A stretch of DNA of 10,983 nucleotides from an uncultured Flavonifractor sp. (GCA_947384055.1 CANDFO010000075.1:1-10983); one strand, 5' to 3'. Numbered from the stretch's first letter, positions 1 to 6,582 are shown. The notes: a model not told the origin generated them from the sequence alone. Numbers and translations are program-made.

Positions 1-41
1 AAGTGTGCCCAAAGGGTGCGCGCAGCAGGCCGTATCCCTTT

Positions 42-72
42 TGTCGAAAAAGGCCGGAGGCCTTTTTCGACA
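42..72. repeat. Palindromic repeat, left copy (14-bp perfect stem)
   Basis: TGTCGAAAAAGGCC (42-55) is followed by a 3-nt loop GGA and the exact reverse complement (59-72). The same two arms recur at 10951-10981 with only the loop changed (TTT), so this is a dispersed palindromic repeat rather than a chance hairpin. Its A-tract/GGCC/GGCC/T-tract shape could also end transcription in both directions. It lies about 65 nt beyond the end of spoVT. Confidence 0.8.
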
Positions 73-77
73 GGTTC

Positions 78-112
78 ACGCCCCTCTGGGTATGCTGTAC
101 CCAGAGGGGCGT
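78..112. terminator. Strong hairpin downstream of spoVT, possible terminator
   Basis: A perfect 15-bp stem (78-92 with 98-112) closes a 5-nt loop, 26 nt past the spoVT stop. The stem core is CCCCTCTGGGTA. No long T-run follows on the minus strand. On the plus strand it is followed by TCTT, so it might instead serve a plus-strand gene left of the window. The structure is certain; the terminator role is an inference. Confidence 0.5.
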
Positions 113-137
113 TCTTCATGGTCCGGGGACCGGCGGG

Positions 138-680
138 TCATGCCTCCATGTGCCGCCCCAGGAAGCCGGCAATGGTCTGAACCAGCTTGTAGTCAGTCTC
201 GCTTGTCTTCATGTCGCTGTCACCGCTGACAAAGAGCACACAGCCCAGTACGTCCCCTTCGGAGAGAATGGGCGCGGCGCAGGCGATCAGGTATTTCTCA
301 TTTTCCTCGCAGACAGACAGCGGCGCGTCTCCCGCCTTATGCTGGTAGATCTGACGGCCTTCCATAATCTGCTCCAGCTCCGTTGACACCCGCTTATCGG
401 CCAGCTCCCGCCGGGGGGTGCCCGCCACGGCAATGCAGGCGTCCCGGTCCGTAATCACCGCGATTTCTCCGGTGGTCTTGTTGAGGGTCTCACACATCTG
501 TCCGGCAAAGTCGCCCAGACCTCCCATGAGAGAATACTTCTTAAAAATGACGCCGCCGTCCTTGTCCGTGTAAATTTCCAGGGGGTCGCCCTCCCGGATA
601 CGCATGGTACGGCGGATTTCCTTGGGAATAACCACCCGGCCCAAATCGTCAATACGGCGCACAATTCCAGTTGCTTTCAT
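138..680 (-). CDS. spoVT: Stage V sporulation protein T, AbrB/GAF transcription regulator
   Basis: A 180-residue protein, against 178 in Bacillus subtilis SpoVT. Residues 1-50 are a SpoVT/AbrB swapped-hairpin DNA-binding domain: MKATGIVRRIDDLGRVVIPK, then IRRTMRIREGDPLEIY. The remainder (about 56-178) fits the C-terminal GAF-like domain. In the Bacillus family SpoVT acts in the forespore late in sporulation and modulates sigma-G genes. The start at 680 is chosen because a canonical AGGAGG lies 8 nt upstream and the AbrB domain begins there; a longer in-frame start at 737 would add 19 residues that do not belong to the family and would overlap the promoter. A sigma-G-like promoter lies at 719-748. 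It is a single gene; the next gene upstream (ferredoxin) is about 475 nt away. This supports an endospore-forming host. Confidence 0.95.
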   Translation of the reverse strand: MKATGIVRRIDDLGRVVIPKEIRRTMRIREGDPLEIYTDKDGGVIFKKYSLMGGLGDFAGQMCETLNKTTGEIAVITDRDACIAVAGTPRRELADKRVSTELEQIMEGRQIYQHKAGDAPLSVCEENEKYLIACAAPILSEGDVLGCVLFVSGDSDMKTSETDYKLVQTIAGFLGRHMEA

Positions 681-718
681 ATATAAACTCCTCCTGCGGT
701 TTTCGGGTTTGCAGGTCT

Positions 719-748
719 TAGTATCCGCAGGTTTCATTTGCCTATGCA
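719..748 (-). promoter_or_regulatory. Sigma-G-like promoter of spoVT
   Basis: Read on the minus strand, TGCATA (743-748) is separated by 17 nt from GATACTA (719-725). This matches the forespore sigma-G pattern (-35 gHATR, 17-18 nt, -10 CATWHTA) at every position but the first of the -10. The spoVT start codon lies about 40 nt further on. Bacillus spoVT is known to be a sigma-G gene, which supports the call. No better sigma-A promoter is seen here. Confidence 0.65.
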
Positions 749-803
749 GTCAAACACGCTGGTTTCATTTGGAAGCGGATGCGCGCCGGCTTCGGCAGAC
801 ATA

Positions 804-965
804 TGGGGCTGTTGACAAATGGCGTTTTGGATGGCGCAGCAAGTATTTTTTCGTCAGGTGAAACAAAATCCTCGGGAATACTGAGTGTATTCCCGAGGAT
901 TTTTGTGAAATATGGCGAGAAAAGACACTGCCGCGACGCCAAATAAGACTTTGTCAACAGCCCCA
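804..965. mobile_element. MITE-like 162-bp palindromic element
   Basis: TGGGGCTGTTGACAAA (804-819) and its perfect reverse complement (950-965) bound an element whose two halves can be aligned along almost their whole length, meeting in a perfect 17-bp central stem (865-881 with 887-903, core ATCCTCGGGAATAC). It has no coding capacity. CATAT occurs directly on both flanks (800-804 and 966-970), as expected of a target-site duplication. These are the hallmarks of a miniature inverted-repeat element moved by a transposase encoded elsewhere. The AAAA/TTTT-flanked central hairpin also has the shape of a bidirectional terminator. The family is not identified. Confidence 0.7.
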
Positions 966-974
966 CATATATAA

Positions 975-1024
975 AGAAACTCCCCGGCAGGGCCAATAAG
1001 CTGGGCTCCGACCGGGGAATTTCT
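975..1024. terminator. Hairpin between ferredoxin and MITE-like element
   Basis: AGAAACTCCCCGG (975-987) pairs with CCGGGGAATTTCT (1012-1024), with extra pairing of GGGCC and GGGCT-type segments inside. It lies about 130 nt beyond the ferredoxin stop on the minus strand, where TTTCT closes the stem. It is a plausible terminator for the ferredoxin transcript, but there is no clean T-run. Confidence 0.4.
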
Positions 1025-1155
1025 GAACTGTCTGTCCCCCATCGGCGGGGGTTCCAAGGTGTGACGCAGGACCTGTTTGACACGCCCTATGTACCGCAGG
1101 CTGTGCGCTCCGGGAAAACCGCAGAGCGCGGCGGCGCAGGCAGAGGAAAACAGGC

Positions 1156-1326
1156 TCAGCCCTGGGAGATGGCTCCGGAGGGGCAGGTGTCGGCGCAGGA
1201 ACCGCAGTCAATGCAGCTCCCGGCATCAATGACGAAATGCTCGTCACCCTGGGAGATAGCACCTACGGGGCAGGAACCCTCGCAAGCACCGCAGCTGATA
1301 CAATCGCTACTGATCACATAGGCCAT
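1156..1326 (-). CDS. 2[4Fe-4S] ferredoxin, clostridial type
   Basis: A 56-residue protein, the normal size of clostridial ferredoxins. It has two complete CxxCxxCxxxCP motifs: Cys 9, 12, 15, 19 before Pro20, and Cys 38, 41, 44, 48 before Pro49. This is the usual pattern for two [4Fe-4S] clusters carrying low-potential electrons in the cytoplasm of anaerobes. Typical partners are pyruvate:ferredoxin oxidoreductase, hydrogenases and Rnf, but none is encoded beside it. The start at 1326 is fixed by GGAGGTG 8-9 nt upstream and by the family start MAYVI; an upstream in-frame ATG at 1368 would run into the promoter. It is a single gene with its own promoter, divergent from clpC. The stop codon TGA runs directly into GCCTGTTTT, a sequence that recurs elsewhere in the window. 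Confidence 0.95.
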   Translation of the reverse strand: MAYVISSDCISCGACEGSCPVGAISQGDEHFVIDAGSCIDCGSCADTCPSGAISQG

Positions 1327-1356
1327 TGGGAACACCTCCAATACAAAACTACAGCT

Positions 1357-1384
1357 ATTGTACCACAACTTTTTAAAATTGCAA
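1357..1384 (-). promoter_or_regulatory. Sigma-A promoter of the ferredoxin gene
   Basis: On the minus strand, TTGCAA (1379-1384) is 16 nt from TACAAT (1357-1362). The -10 differs from consensus at one position. The expected transcript start near 1350 gives a leader of about 25 nt with the GGAGGTG ribosome site. Confidence 0.65.
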
Positions 1385-1407
1385 TGCTAATTTACGCCCA
1401 AAGCGGG

Positions 1408-1413
1408 TATATT
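1408..1413 (+). promoter_or_regulatory. Possible -10 box for clpC
   Basis: TATATT lies about 170 nt before the chosen clpC start, in the only AT-rich stretch upstream. No good -35 is found at 16-18 nt (TGCTAA is the best), and no CtsR-type heptad repeat or CIRCE element is visible. Weak. Confidence 0.25.
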
Positions 1414-1568
1414 TTCTATGAGCTGGAAAAAATACACCGTATCACCCCGCAGCACAGGGCCGCGGACGCCCGCCGCCGCCGCGGGATTACAAAAGAAAAG
1501 GGGCGTGCGTGGACTGATGGAACCGGTCAAGAAAAAGAAGAAGTTCTCCTTTTGGAAGAAATACAGAC

Positions 1569-1578
1569 GAGGTGATCC
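1569..1578 (+). promoter_or_regulatory. Extended Shine-Dalgarno that sets a TTG start for clpC
   Basis: GAGGTGATCC matches ten consecutive bases of the complement of the 16S rRNA 3' end (GGAGGTGATCC) and ends one base before TTG at 1580-1582. GAGG lies 7 nt from the TTG. Neither upstream in-frame ATG (1418, 1517) has a comparable site. Confidence 0.7.
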
Positions 1579-1579
1579 C

Positions 1580-4075
1580 TTGAACGAGACAAAATTCACC
1601 GAGCGGGCCCAGACAGCCCTGCGTCTGGCGCAGGAGGCCTCCGGCGAGCTGGGCCACGGCTACGTGGGCAGCGAGCATCTGCTTCTGGGCCTCTCTCGGG
1701 AGGGCCGTGGGGTGGCCGCAAAGGTCCTCCAGGGAGCGGGGCTGACGCCGGAGGATCTCCGCGCCGCCATTGCCCGGATGGTGGGCGTGGGGACCCCGGG
1801 GGAGCGGCCCTCCCAGGGTCTCACGCCCCGGTGCAAAAAGATTATCGAGCTCTCCCTGGCCGAGGCCGCCCGGCTGGGGCACCACTATGTGGGCACGGAG
1901 CATCTGCTGCTGGGTATTCTCCGGGAGGGAGACGGCGTGGCGGCGCGGGTGCTTGCGGCCTCCGGCGCGGAACCCAGACGGCTGTACGCCGACCTGACGG
2001 CCGCTATGGGGGGCGAATCCGCCTCGCCGCCCCCCTTCCGTAGCGGCGGCAAGCCCCGGGAGCGGGAGTACGGCCCGGAGAGCAAGCTGCTAGAGCAGTT
2101 TGGCCGGGACCTGACCCGCATGGCGGCCTCCGGTCTGCTGGACCCGGTGGTGGGGCGGGAGCAGGAGATTGACCGGGTCATTCAGATTCTCTCCCGCCGC
2201 CGGAAGAACAACCCCGCTCTCATCGGAGAACCCGGCGTGGGCAAGACCGCCGTAGCCGAAGGTCTGGCCTGCCGCATGGCCGCCGGGGAAGCCCCCGAGG
2301 AGCTGCGGAAAAAGCGTCTGGTCTCCCTGGATTTGTCCTCCATGGTGGCGGGCACCAAATACCGGGGGGAATTTGAGGAGCGGGTAAAAAATATTCTCTC
2401 TGAGGTCCGCCGCCTGGGGGATGTGATTCTTTTTATTGACGAGCTCCACAACATCGTGGGGGCGGGCTCCGCGGAGGGGGCCATTGACGCCGCCAACATC
2501 ATCAAGCCCGCCCTGGGCCGCGGGGAGCTCCAGGTGATCGGGGCCACCACCACCGACGAATACCGGAAATATATTGAGAAGGACGCGGCCCTGGAGCGGC
2601 GGTTTCAGCCGGTGGTGGTCCAGGAGCCCGACCAGGAGACCGCCAGGGCCATTCTCCAGGGCCTGCGGGACCGCTATGAGGCCCATCACAGGCTGAGCAT
2701 CACCGACGGGGCTATGGACGCCGCCGTAACCCTCTCCTCCCGGTACATCTGCGACCGGCGGCTGCCCGACAAGGCCATTGACCTGATTGACGAGGCGGCC
2801 AGCCGGGTGCGGATGGAGCGGCTGAGCCTCCCTCCGGACCTGCGGGAGCTGGAGGAGAAGGTGAGCCGTGCCCGCCGGGAAAAAGAGGAGGCCATCCGGG
2901 GCCAGGACTTTGAAAAGGCCGCCATGCTCCGGGACGCCGAGGGGGACTTCCGCCGGGAGCTGGAGCGCAGCCGTACCGCCTGGAACTCCGGCCGGAACAC
3001 CGGCAGCGTCACCGCCGAGGATGTGGCGGCGGTGGTCTCCAGCTGGACAGGGGTGCCGGTTACAACCCTCACCGAGGCGGAGAGCCGGCGTCTGCTCAGG
3101 CTGGAGGAGGTGCTCCACGGCCGGGTGGTGGGCCAGGACGAGGCGGTCCGGGCGGTGGCCCGGGCGGTCCGGCGGGGACGGGTGGGCCTGAAGGAGCCGG
3201 GCCGCCCCACCGGGTGCTTCCTGTTTCTGGGGCCCACCGGCGTAGGAAAAACCGAGCTGTGCAAGGCCCTGGCCGAGGCCCTTTTCAGCAGCGAGGAGGC
3301 CCTGCTGCGCTTCGACATGTCGGAATATATGGAAAAGCACACCGTCTCCCGACTCATCGGCTCCCCCCCGGGCTATGTGGGGCACGAGGAGGGGGGGCAG
3401 CTCACCGAAAGAATCCGGCGGCGGCCCTACTCCGTGGTACTCTTTGACGAGATTGAAAAGGCGCACCCGGATATCTGGGGCATCCTCCTCCAGATTATGG
3501 AGGACGGCTATATCACCGACGCCCAGGGCCGCAGGGCGGATTTCCGCAGCGCGGTGATCGTCATGACCAGCAACGTGGGGGCCCAGCGGATCACCGCCCG
3601 GGGCAGCCGCCTGGGATTCTCCGCCGAGGAGCACCGGGACGGCAGGACCCGCCCCCAATCGGAGCTGCGGGGGGCGGTGCTGGAGGACCTGAAAAAGGTG
3701 TTCCGGCCGGAGTTCCTCAACCGCCTGGACGAGACCATCGTCTTTACGCAGCTGGGCCAGAGCGAAATCCGCGCCATTGCCCGGCGGATGCTGGAGCAGG
3801 TGGGCCGCCGGATGGAGACGGCCGGGGTGCGTCTGACGTTCACCGAAGAGGCGGTGGATCTGCTGGCCGGAGCGGGCTTTGACCCGGACTACGGCGCCCG
3901 CCCCCTCCGCCGGGCCATCCGCGCCCAGGTGGAGGACCCGGCTGCCGAGCTTCTGCTCAACGGCGCCCTGACCGAGGGGGGCTCCGTCCTGGCCGCCGCG
4001 GAGGAGGGCAAGGTGGTGCTGCTCCCCCAGGCCGCCGCGATTCAGGCCCTGAATTTAAAGGAGACCGGGCTGTAA
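1580..4075 (+). CDS. clpC: ATP-dependent Clp protease ATPase subunit ClpC
   Basis: An 831-residue class I Clp/Hsp100 unfoldase from the TTG start (810 in B. subtilis). In order: two Clp N repeats (about 6-70 and 80-140, each with an H-x-YVG-x-EHLLLG core); first AAA+ module with Walker A GEPGVGKT (216-223) and Walker B ILFIDE (283-288); a short middle domain with a UVR-like coiled coil (about 424-465), which separates ClpC from ClpB; second AAA+ module with Walker A GPTGVGKT (551-558) and Walker B VVLFDE (619-624); and LGF (678-680), the ClpP-docking tripeptide absent from ClpB. It should unfold proteins and feed them to ClpP in the cytosol. The family start M-NETKFTERAQ and the extended ribosome site favour TTG at 1580. 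ATG at 1517 would add a Lys-rich 21-residue tail. No ctsR, mcsA or mcsB lies beside it, unlike the Bacillus operon. Confidence 0.93.
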   Translation: MNETKFTERAQTALRLAQEASGELGHGYVGSEHLLLGLSREGRGVAAKVLQGAGLTPEDLRAAIARMVGVGTPGERPSQGLTPRCKKIIELSLAEAARLGHHYVGTEHLLLGILREGDGVAARVLAASGAEPRRLYADLTAAMGGESASPPPFRSGGKPREREYGPESKLLEQFGRDLTRMAASGLLDPVVGREQEIDRVIQILSRRRKNNPALIGEPGVGKTAVAEGLACRMAAGEAPEELRKKRLVSLDLSSMVAGTKYRGEFEERVKNILSEVRRLGDVILFIDELHNIVGAGSAEGAIDAANIIKPALGRGELQVIGATTTDEYRKYIEKDAALERRFQPVVVQEPDQETARAILQGLRDRYEAHHRLSITDGAMDAAVTLSSRYICDRRLPDKAIDLIDEAASRVRMERLSLPPDLRELEEKVSRARREKEEAIRGQDFEKAAMLRDAEGDFRRELERSRTAWNSGRNTGSVTAEDVAAVVSSWTGVPVTTLTEAESRRLLRLEEVLHGRVVGQDEAVRAVARAVRRGRVGLKEPGRPTGCFLFLGPTGVGKTELCKALAEALFSSEEALLRFDMSEYMEKHTVSRLIGSPPGYVGHEEGGQLTERIRRRPYSVVLFDEIEKAHPDIWGILLQIMEDGYITDAQGRRADFRSAVIVMTSNVGAQRITARGSRLGFSAEEHRDGRTRPQSELRGAVLEDLKKVFRPEFLNRLDETIVFTQLGQSEIRAIARRMLEQVGRRMETAGVRLTFTEEAVDLLAGAGFDPDYGARPLRRAIRAQVEDPAAELLLNGALTEGGSVLAAAEEGKVVLLPQAAAIQALNLKETGL

Positions 4076-4118
4076 AAAGCTCCGGCATGGAACACTGCTG
4101 AATGATAGGAGAACCAAT

Positions 4119-4646
4119 ATGAGACGCATTGCTTATCACTGCCTGACCCTTCTGACCCTGTGCGGGCTTCTGACCGGCTGTACCGCAGCCAGTCAGGAGG
4201 AGGACACGCCCCTGACCCCCCAGGAGCGCACCGAGCTCTATAAGACGGCGATTGAGGATTCCCACGCCCGGGATGAGAATCCCTTTGTGGAGCTCGTTAC
4301 CTCTCCGGAGGATGATATGGCGGAATTTCTCTTCACTGCCCTGGACCTGGAGGCGGAGGACATGACCGCCTATGCCCTGGCAATCTCCCCGGTCAATGTG
4401 CAGGCCTACGGCATTGCCGCCGTCTATCCCGCCGACGGCAAGGAGGACGACGTGCTGGAGGCCCTCAACGGATTTATCGACACCCAAAAGGAGAGCTTTC
4501 AGCAATATCTGGAGGAGGAGTACGAGACTGCCTCCAACACCCGCCTGGAGACCCTGGAGGACGGCACCATCCTGATGGTGATGCATCCGGACCAGGATAC
4601 GGTGTTCGACACCATCCGGGACGCCGTGGAGAGCGCGCAGTCTTAG
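4119..4646 (+). CDS. Small lipoprotein, DUF4358-like
   Basis: A 175-residue secreted protein with a lipoprotein signal: basic MRR, hydrophobic 8-18, lipobox LTGC with Cys21 as the lipidated residue. It should sit on the outer face of the membrane. The mature part is acidic. Its middle (about 85-155) reads like the clostridial DUF4358 family: an A-x-AISPVNVQAYGIAAVYP strand, a helix (about 108-134) with the TQKESFQQYLEEEYE pattern, and a final LEDGTILMVMHPD strand. The function of that family is unknown. The start has AGGAGA 7 nt upstream. Only 43 nt separate it from clpC, with no clear terminator or promoter, so it may share the clpC transcript. Its TAG stop lies inside a repeat motif (4643-4655). 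The family match is from memory of the pattern; the lipoprotein call is firm. Confidence 0.75.
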   Translation: MRRIAYHCLTLLTLCGLLTGCTAASQEEDTPLTPQERTELYKTAIEDSHARDENPFVELVTSPEDDMAEFLFTALDLEAEDMTAYALAISPVNVQAYGIAAVYPADGKEDDVLEALNGFIDTQKESFQQYLEEEYETASNTRLETLEDGTILMVMHPDQDTVFDTIRDAVESAQS

Positions 4647-4760
4647 CGCCTGTTTCGCATCTCAATGCGCGCGGATTGGCGAGGGGATTTTTCGCCCTGA
4701 TGCAAAAATCCGCCGCCAGGACATGGGCGGGCAGATATTAGAGCCTGTATTCACAACCGT
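4643..4760 (+). repeat. Structured intergenic repeat DNA with two TTAGNGCCTGTNT motifs
   Basis: TTAGCGCCTGTTT (4643-4655) and TTAGAGCCTGTAT (4738-4750) match at 11 of 13 bases and lie 95 nt apart in the same direction. Between them are a small hairpin CGCAT/ATGCG (4656-4669), a longer imperfect hairpin with GGATTTTT/AAAAATCC at its core (about 4678-4717), and a CGCC/GGCG stem (about 4713-4729). The motif also occurs on the minus strand at 10414-10426. The identity of the element is unknown. Confidence 0.5.
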
Positions 4761-5007
4761 TGAACGCCGTCTTGCGGCATCCCGCCAATTGTCAGACGAG
4801 GCCTGGACCTCTTAGCCCCGGGTATTGACCCGGCTGTCAAAACCGCGCTTTTCGGCGGAGAATTTTGGCAGCCGGGCTTTTTGATGTGGCTTTTTTCCTT
4901 CCGGTGGTGTAGAATATAGTCGGCCGCCGCCTTCCCGCCGGGCGGGGGCGGCGATTACGTGGCTCCCGGCATCCGCCATGCGGGGTCCCACTCAAAGGAG
5001 GCCGCCT
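4647..5007 (+). other. Non-coding region between the lipoprotein and tetR
   Basis: No gene is seen. It holds the structured repeat DNA (to about 4760), a terminator (4829-4882), AT-rich sequence with weak -10 candidates (TAGAAT 4910-4915, TATAGT 4915-4920; no good -35), a GCCGCC/GGCGGC stem (about 4923-4952) in the tetR leader, and the tetR ribosome site AAAGGAGG. Confidence 0.6.
4829..4882 (+). terminator. Rho-independent terminator after clpC-lipoprotein
   Basis: CCCGGCTGTCAAAA (4829-4842) pairs with TTTTGGCAGCCGGG (4863-4876), with one T-G wobble, followed by CTTTTT. The T-run is on the plus strand, so it ends transcription coming from the lipoprotein side and insulates tetR. Confidence 0.75.
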
Positions 5008-5571
5008 ATGTCGCAGACCACAAAACGCGCGCTGGAGGCGTCGCTGAAGCATCTGCTGCTCCAGAAGCCGCTGAACAAGATCACCATCAACGATATCGCC
5101 GAAGACTGCGGAATCAGCCGCATGACCTTTTATTACCATTTCAAGGATATCTATGACCTGGTGGAATGGGCCTGCGTGGAGGATGCGGCCCGGGCCCTGG
5201 AGGGTAAAAAGACCTATGCCACCTGGCAGGAGGGCTTCCTGAACATTTTCCACGCGGTACAGGACAACAAGCCCTTCATCATGAACGTCTACCGCTCGGT
5301 GAGCCGGGAGCGCATCGAGCAGTACCTGGCTCCGCTGATCCGCAGCCTCCTGCTGGGCGTGGTGGAGGAACAGGCGGCGGGAATGACGGTCGGCGAAGGG
5401 GACAAGCAGTCCATCGCCTGCTTTTATCAGTACGCCTTTACCGGCACCATGCTGGAGTGGATCAGCGGCGGCATGAAGGAAGACCCCGCTGTGATTGTGG
5501 AGCGAGTCAGCGTCATTGTCCACGGGAATATCAGCCGGGCCCTGGAGGGGTTTCGCGCCGACAGGCCCTGA
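5008..5571 (+). CDS. TetR/AcrR-family transcriptional regulator
   Basis: A 187-residue protein, a typical TetR length. The N-terminal helix-turn-helix is clear at about 25-46: ITINDIAEDCGISRMTFYYH, followed by FKDIYDLV. The C-terminal part (about 70-180) is all-helical and resembles the DhaS-like subgroup; it should form the dimer and bind an effector, which cannot be guessed from sequence. The start at 5008 is chosen because AAAGGAGG lies 6-7 nt upstream and the domain begins at once; an in-frame ATG at 4978 lacks a ribosome site. It stands alone between a terminator and a convergent membrane-protein gene, so autoregulation or control of 5636-6412 is possible but not shown. Confidence 0.9.
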   Translation: MSQTTKRALEASLKHLLLQKPLNKITINDIAEDCGISRMTFYYHFKDIYDLVEWACVEDAARALEGKKTYATWQEGFLNIFHAVQDNKPFIMNVYRSVSRERIEQYLAPLIRSLLLGVVEEQAAGMTVGEGDKQSIACFYQYAFTGTMLEWISGGMKEDPAVIVERVSVIVHGNISRALEGFRADRP

Positions 5572-5592
5572 TATATTGTCGAGGCATCGGAA

Positions 5593-5628
5593 AAAGCGGC
5601 CCCTCCGCCGGAGCGAAAGGACCGCTTT
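5593..5628 (-). terminator. Terminator shared by convergent genes
   Basis: AAAGCGG (5593-5599) pairs with CCGCTTT (5622-5628), with internal CTCCG/CGGAG pairing. On the minus strand the stem runs into CTTTTTCC, so it best serves the membrane-protein gene. It may also stop tetR transcription from the other side. Confidence 0.6.
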
Positions 5629-5635
5629 GCTGTCA

Positions 5636-6412
5636 TCACATAAGGCGCACCGTGTAGTATACCGCCATAATCAGCAGCCAGGCCACCAAAATCCCGTAAA
5701 GCAGAGCGACGCTGCCCATCACCAGCGCGGCAATCAGCACAGCGGCTACCACGCCGCAGGTCACATAGAGCATCGCGTAGTTGGCGCTCCTGGAGAAAAT
5801 CTCCCGGGTTTTACCGCTGACCGTCAGGGCGCCGTCTCCGGTCTGAAGCTTCCGGACCAGCACCACCGCGGCGGCCAGCACCACCGCGGCCAGCACCCCG
5901 TAGCCATAAGATACCAGCGCGGAGAGGTCCGACCTGGGAATCACATGCACCCCCAGCAGGCCCATGGCGCACAGCGCCGCCGCCACAAAAAAGTCCCTCT
6001 GGTAGAGATAATAGATCAGCGCCAGCACCGCCACAGTGGGAATGGCGGTATAGAGCAGCTGAATGCCGGATCCGCTGAAAAGGGCTACCGCAATGGCGCA
6101 GACTGACAGCGCCGCGGCTGCGGCCGTGAGACCGCCGGCCAGTCCGGCCTTTTTTCCCTGCCTGCGCAGAGAGACCGTCCAGGCCGCCAGAGCCGCAGTG
6201 CCGATGGGCAGCGCAACCGCCAGCACCCGGAACACCGTCCGCAGGGCCTGCGCCAGGGGGATATCCGCCGGCGTATAGTGGACATAGTAGCGGTTCAGCA
6301 GCAGCATCAAAAATTCCAGCACAACTGCCCCCACAACCCACCAGATCACCTTGTTGAGGACCACGTCCTCCTGTCGCTCACGCTGCAGCTTCTCTTGTTC
6401 TTTTTTGTTCAT
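5636..6412 (-). CDS. Multi-pass membrane protein of unknown function
   Basis: A 258-residue protein that I do not recognise. A charged N-terminus (MNKKEQEKLQRERQEDVV) is followed by about eight hydrophobic segments: 21-39, 58-80, 89-112, 117-137, 141-158, 166-187, 211-230 and 234-255. The loops are short and basic-rich (RRQGKK at 83-88, KTREIFSR at 201-208), as on cytoplasmic faces. No transporter, enzyme or signal motif is seen, and no FMN-attachment motif of the (S/T)GA(T/S) type. The start at 6412 has GATGGAG about 7 nt upstream. A near-consensus promoter lies at 6500-6528. It is convergent with tetR and divergent from apbE, with the two promoters less than 100 nt apart, so it could be linked to either. 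Integral membrane location is the only safe statement. Confidence 0.85.
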   Translation of the reverse strand: MNKKEQEKLQRERQEDVVLNKVIWWVVGAVVLEFLMLLLNRYYVHYTPADIPLAQALRTVFRVLAVALPIGTAALAAWTVSLRRQGKKAGLAGGLTAAAAALSVCAIAVALFSGSGIQLLYTAIPTVAVLALIYYLYQRDFFVAAALCAMGLLGVHVIPRSDLSALVSYGYGVLAAVVLAAAVVLVRKLQTGDGALTVSGKTREIFSRSANYAMLYVTCGVVAAVLIAALVMGSVALLYGILVAWLLIMAVYYTVRLM

Positions 6413-6499
6413 TTATTGCTCCATCTCCCATGGCGCTGACGCCGTATTTTCTCTTCCAGCCGCGGCCAGCTCAACGTCCGCGAAATATCAATCCCGTAT

Positions 6500-6528
6500 A
6501 TTTTAACAGAAAACTTTTTACTTTGCAA
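6500..6528 (-). promoter_or_regulatory. Sigma-A promoter of the membrane-protein gene
   Basis: On the minus strand, TTGCAA (6523-6528) is exactly 17 nt from TAAAAT (6500-6505). The leader to the start codon at 6412 is about 80 nt. Confidence 0.7.
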
Positions 6529-6546
6529 GGCCGAAATGCGCCCCTC

Positions 6547-6575
6547 TTTCCAGATTGGACAGGCTGTGTTATAAT
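6547..6575 (+). promoter_or_regulatory. Sigma-A promoter of apbE, extended -10
   Basis: A perfect TATAAT (6570-6575) is preceded by TGT (6567-6569), giving an extended -10. The -35 TTTCCA (6547-6552) matches four of six positions at 17 nt. The leader to the apbE start is about 140 nt. Confidence 0.75.
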
Positions 6576-6582
6576 ACCCCCA

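Larger units (their letters stand above)
681..1155. other. Non-coding region between ferredoxin and spoVT
   Basis: No convincing gene lies here; possible reading frames have no ribosome site and no recognisable protein. The stretch holds the spoVT promoter (719-748), a MITE-like inverted-repeat element (804-965), a hairpin (975-1024), and a weaker stem around 1098-1133 (GCGCTC paired with GAGCGC-like sequence), which may help end ferredoxin transcription on the minus strand. Confidence 0.7.

Noticed and set aside
1..41. End of a gene from left of the window
   Set aside because: Too short and without recognisable codon pattern or protein; nothing can be supported.
804..965. TTGACA in the ends of the MITE-like element as a -35 promoter box
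   Set aside because: Both copies point inward and no -10 box lies 16-18 nt downstream on either strand.
742..1083. Possible small minus-strand gene upstream of spoVT
   Set aside because: It runs through the MITE-like palindrome and hairpins, has no ribosome site, and its translation resembles nothing.
1385..1579. CtsR operator or CIRCE element before clpC
   Set aside because: No tandem GGTCAAA heptads and no TTAGCACTC-type inverted repeat are present.
2090..3658. Long minus-strand open frame (522 codons) opposite clpC
   Set aside because: It is antisense to well-conserved clpC codons with a GC-rich third position, low-complexity Gly/Pro/His translation, no ribosome site and no family pattern.
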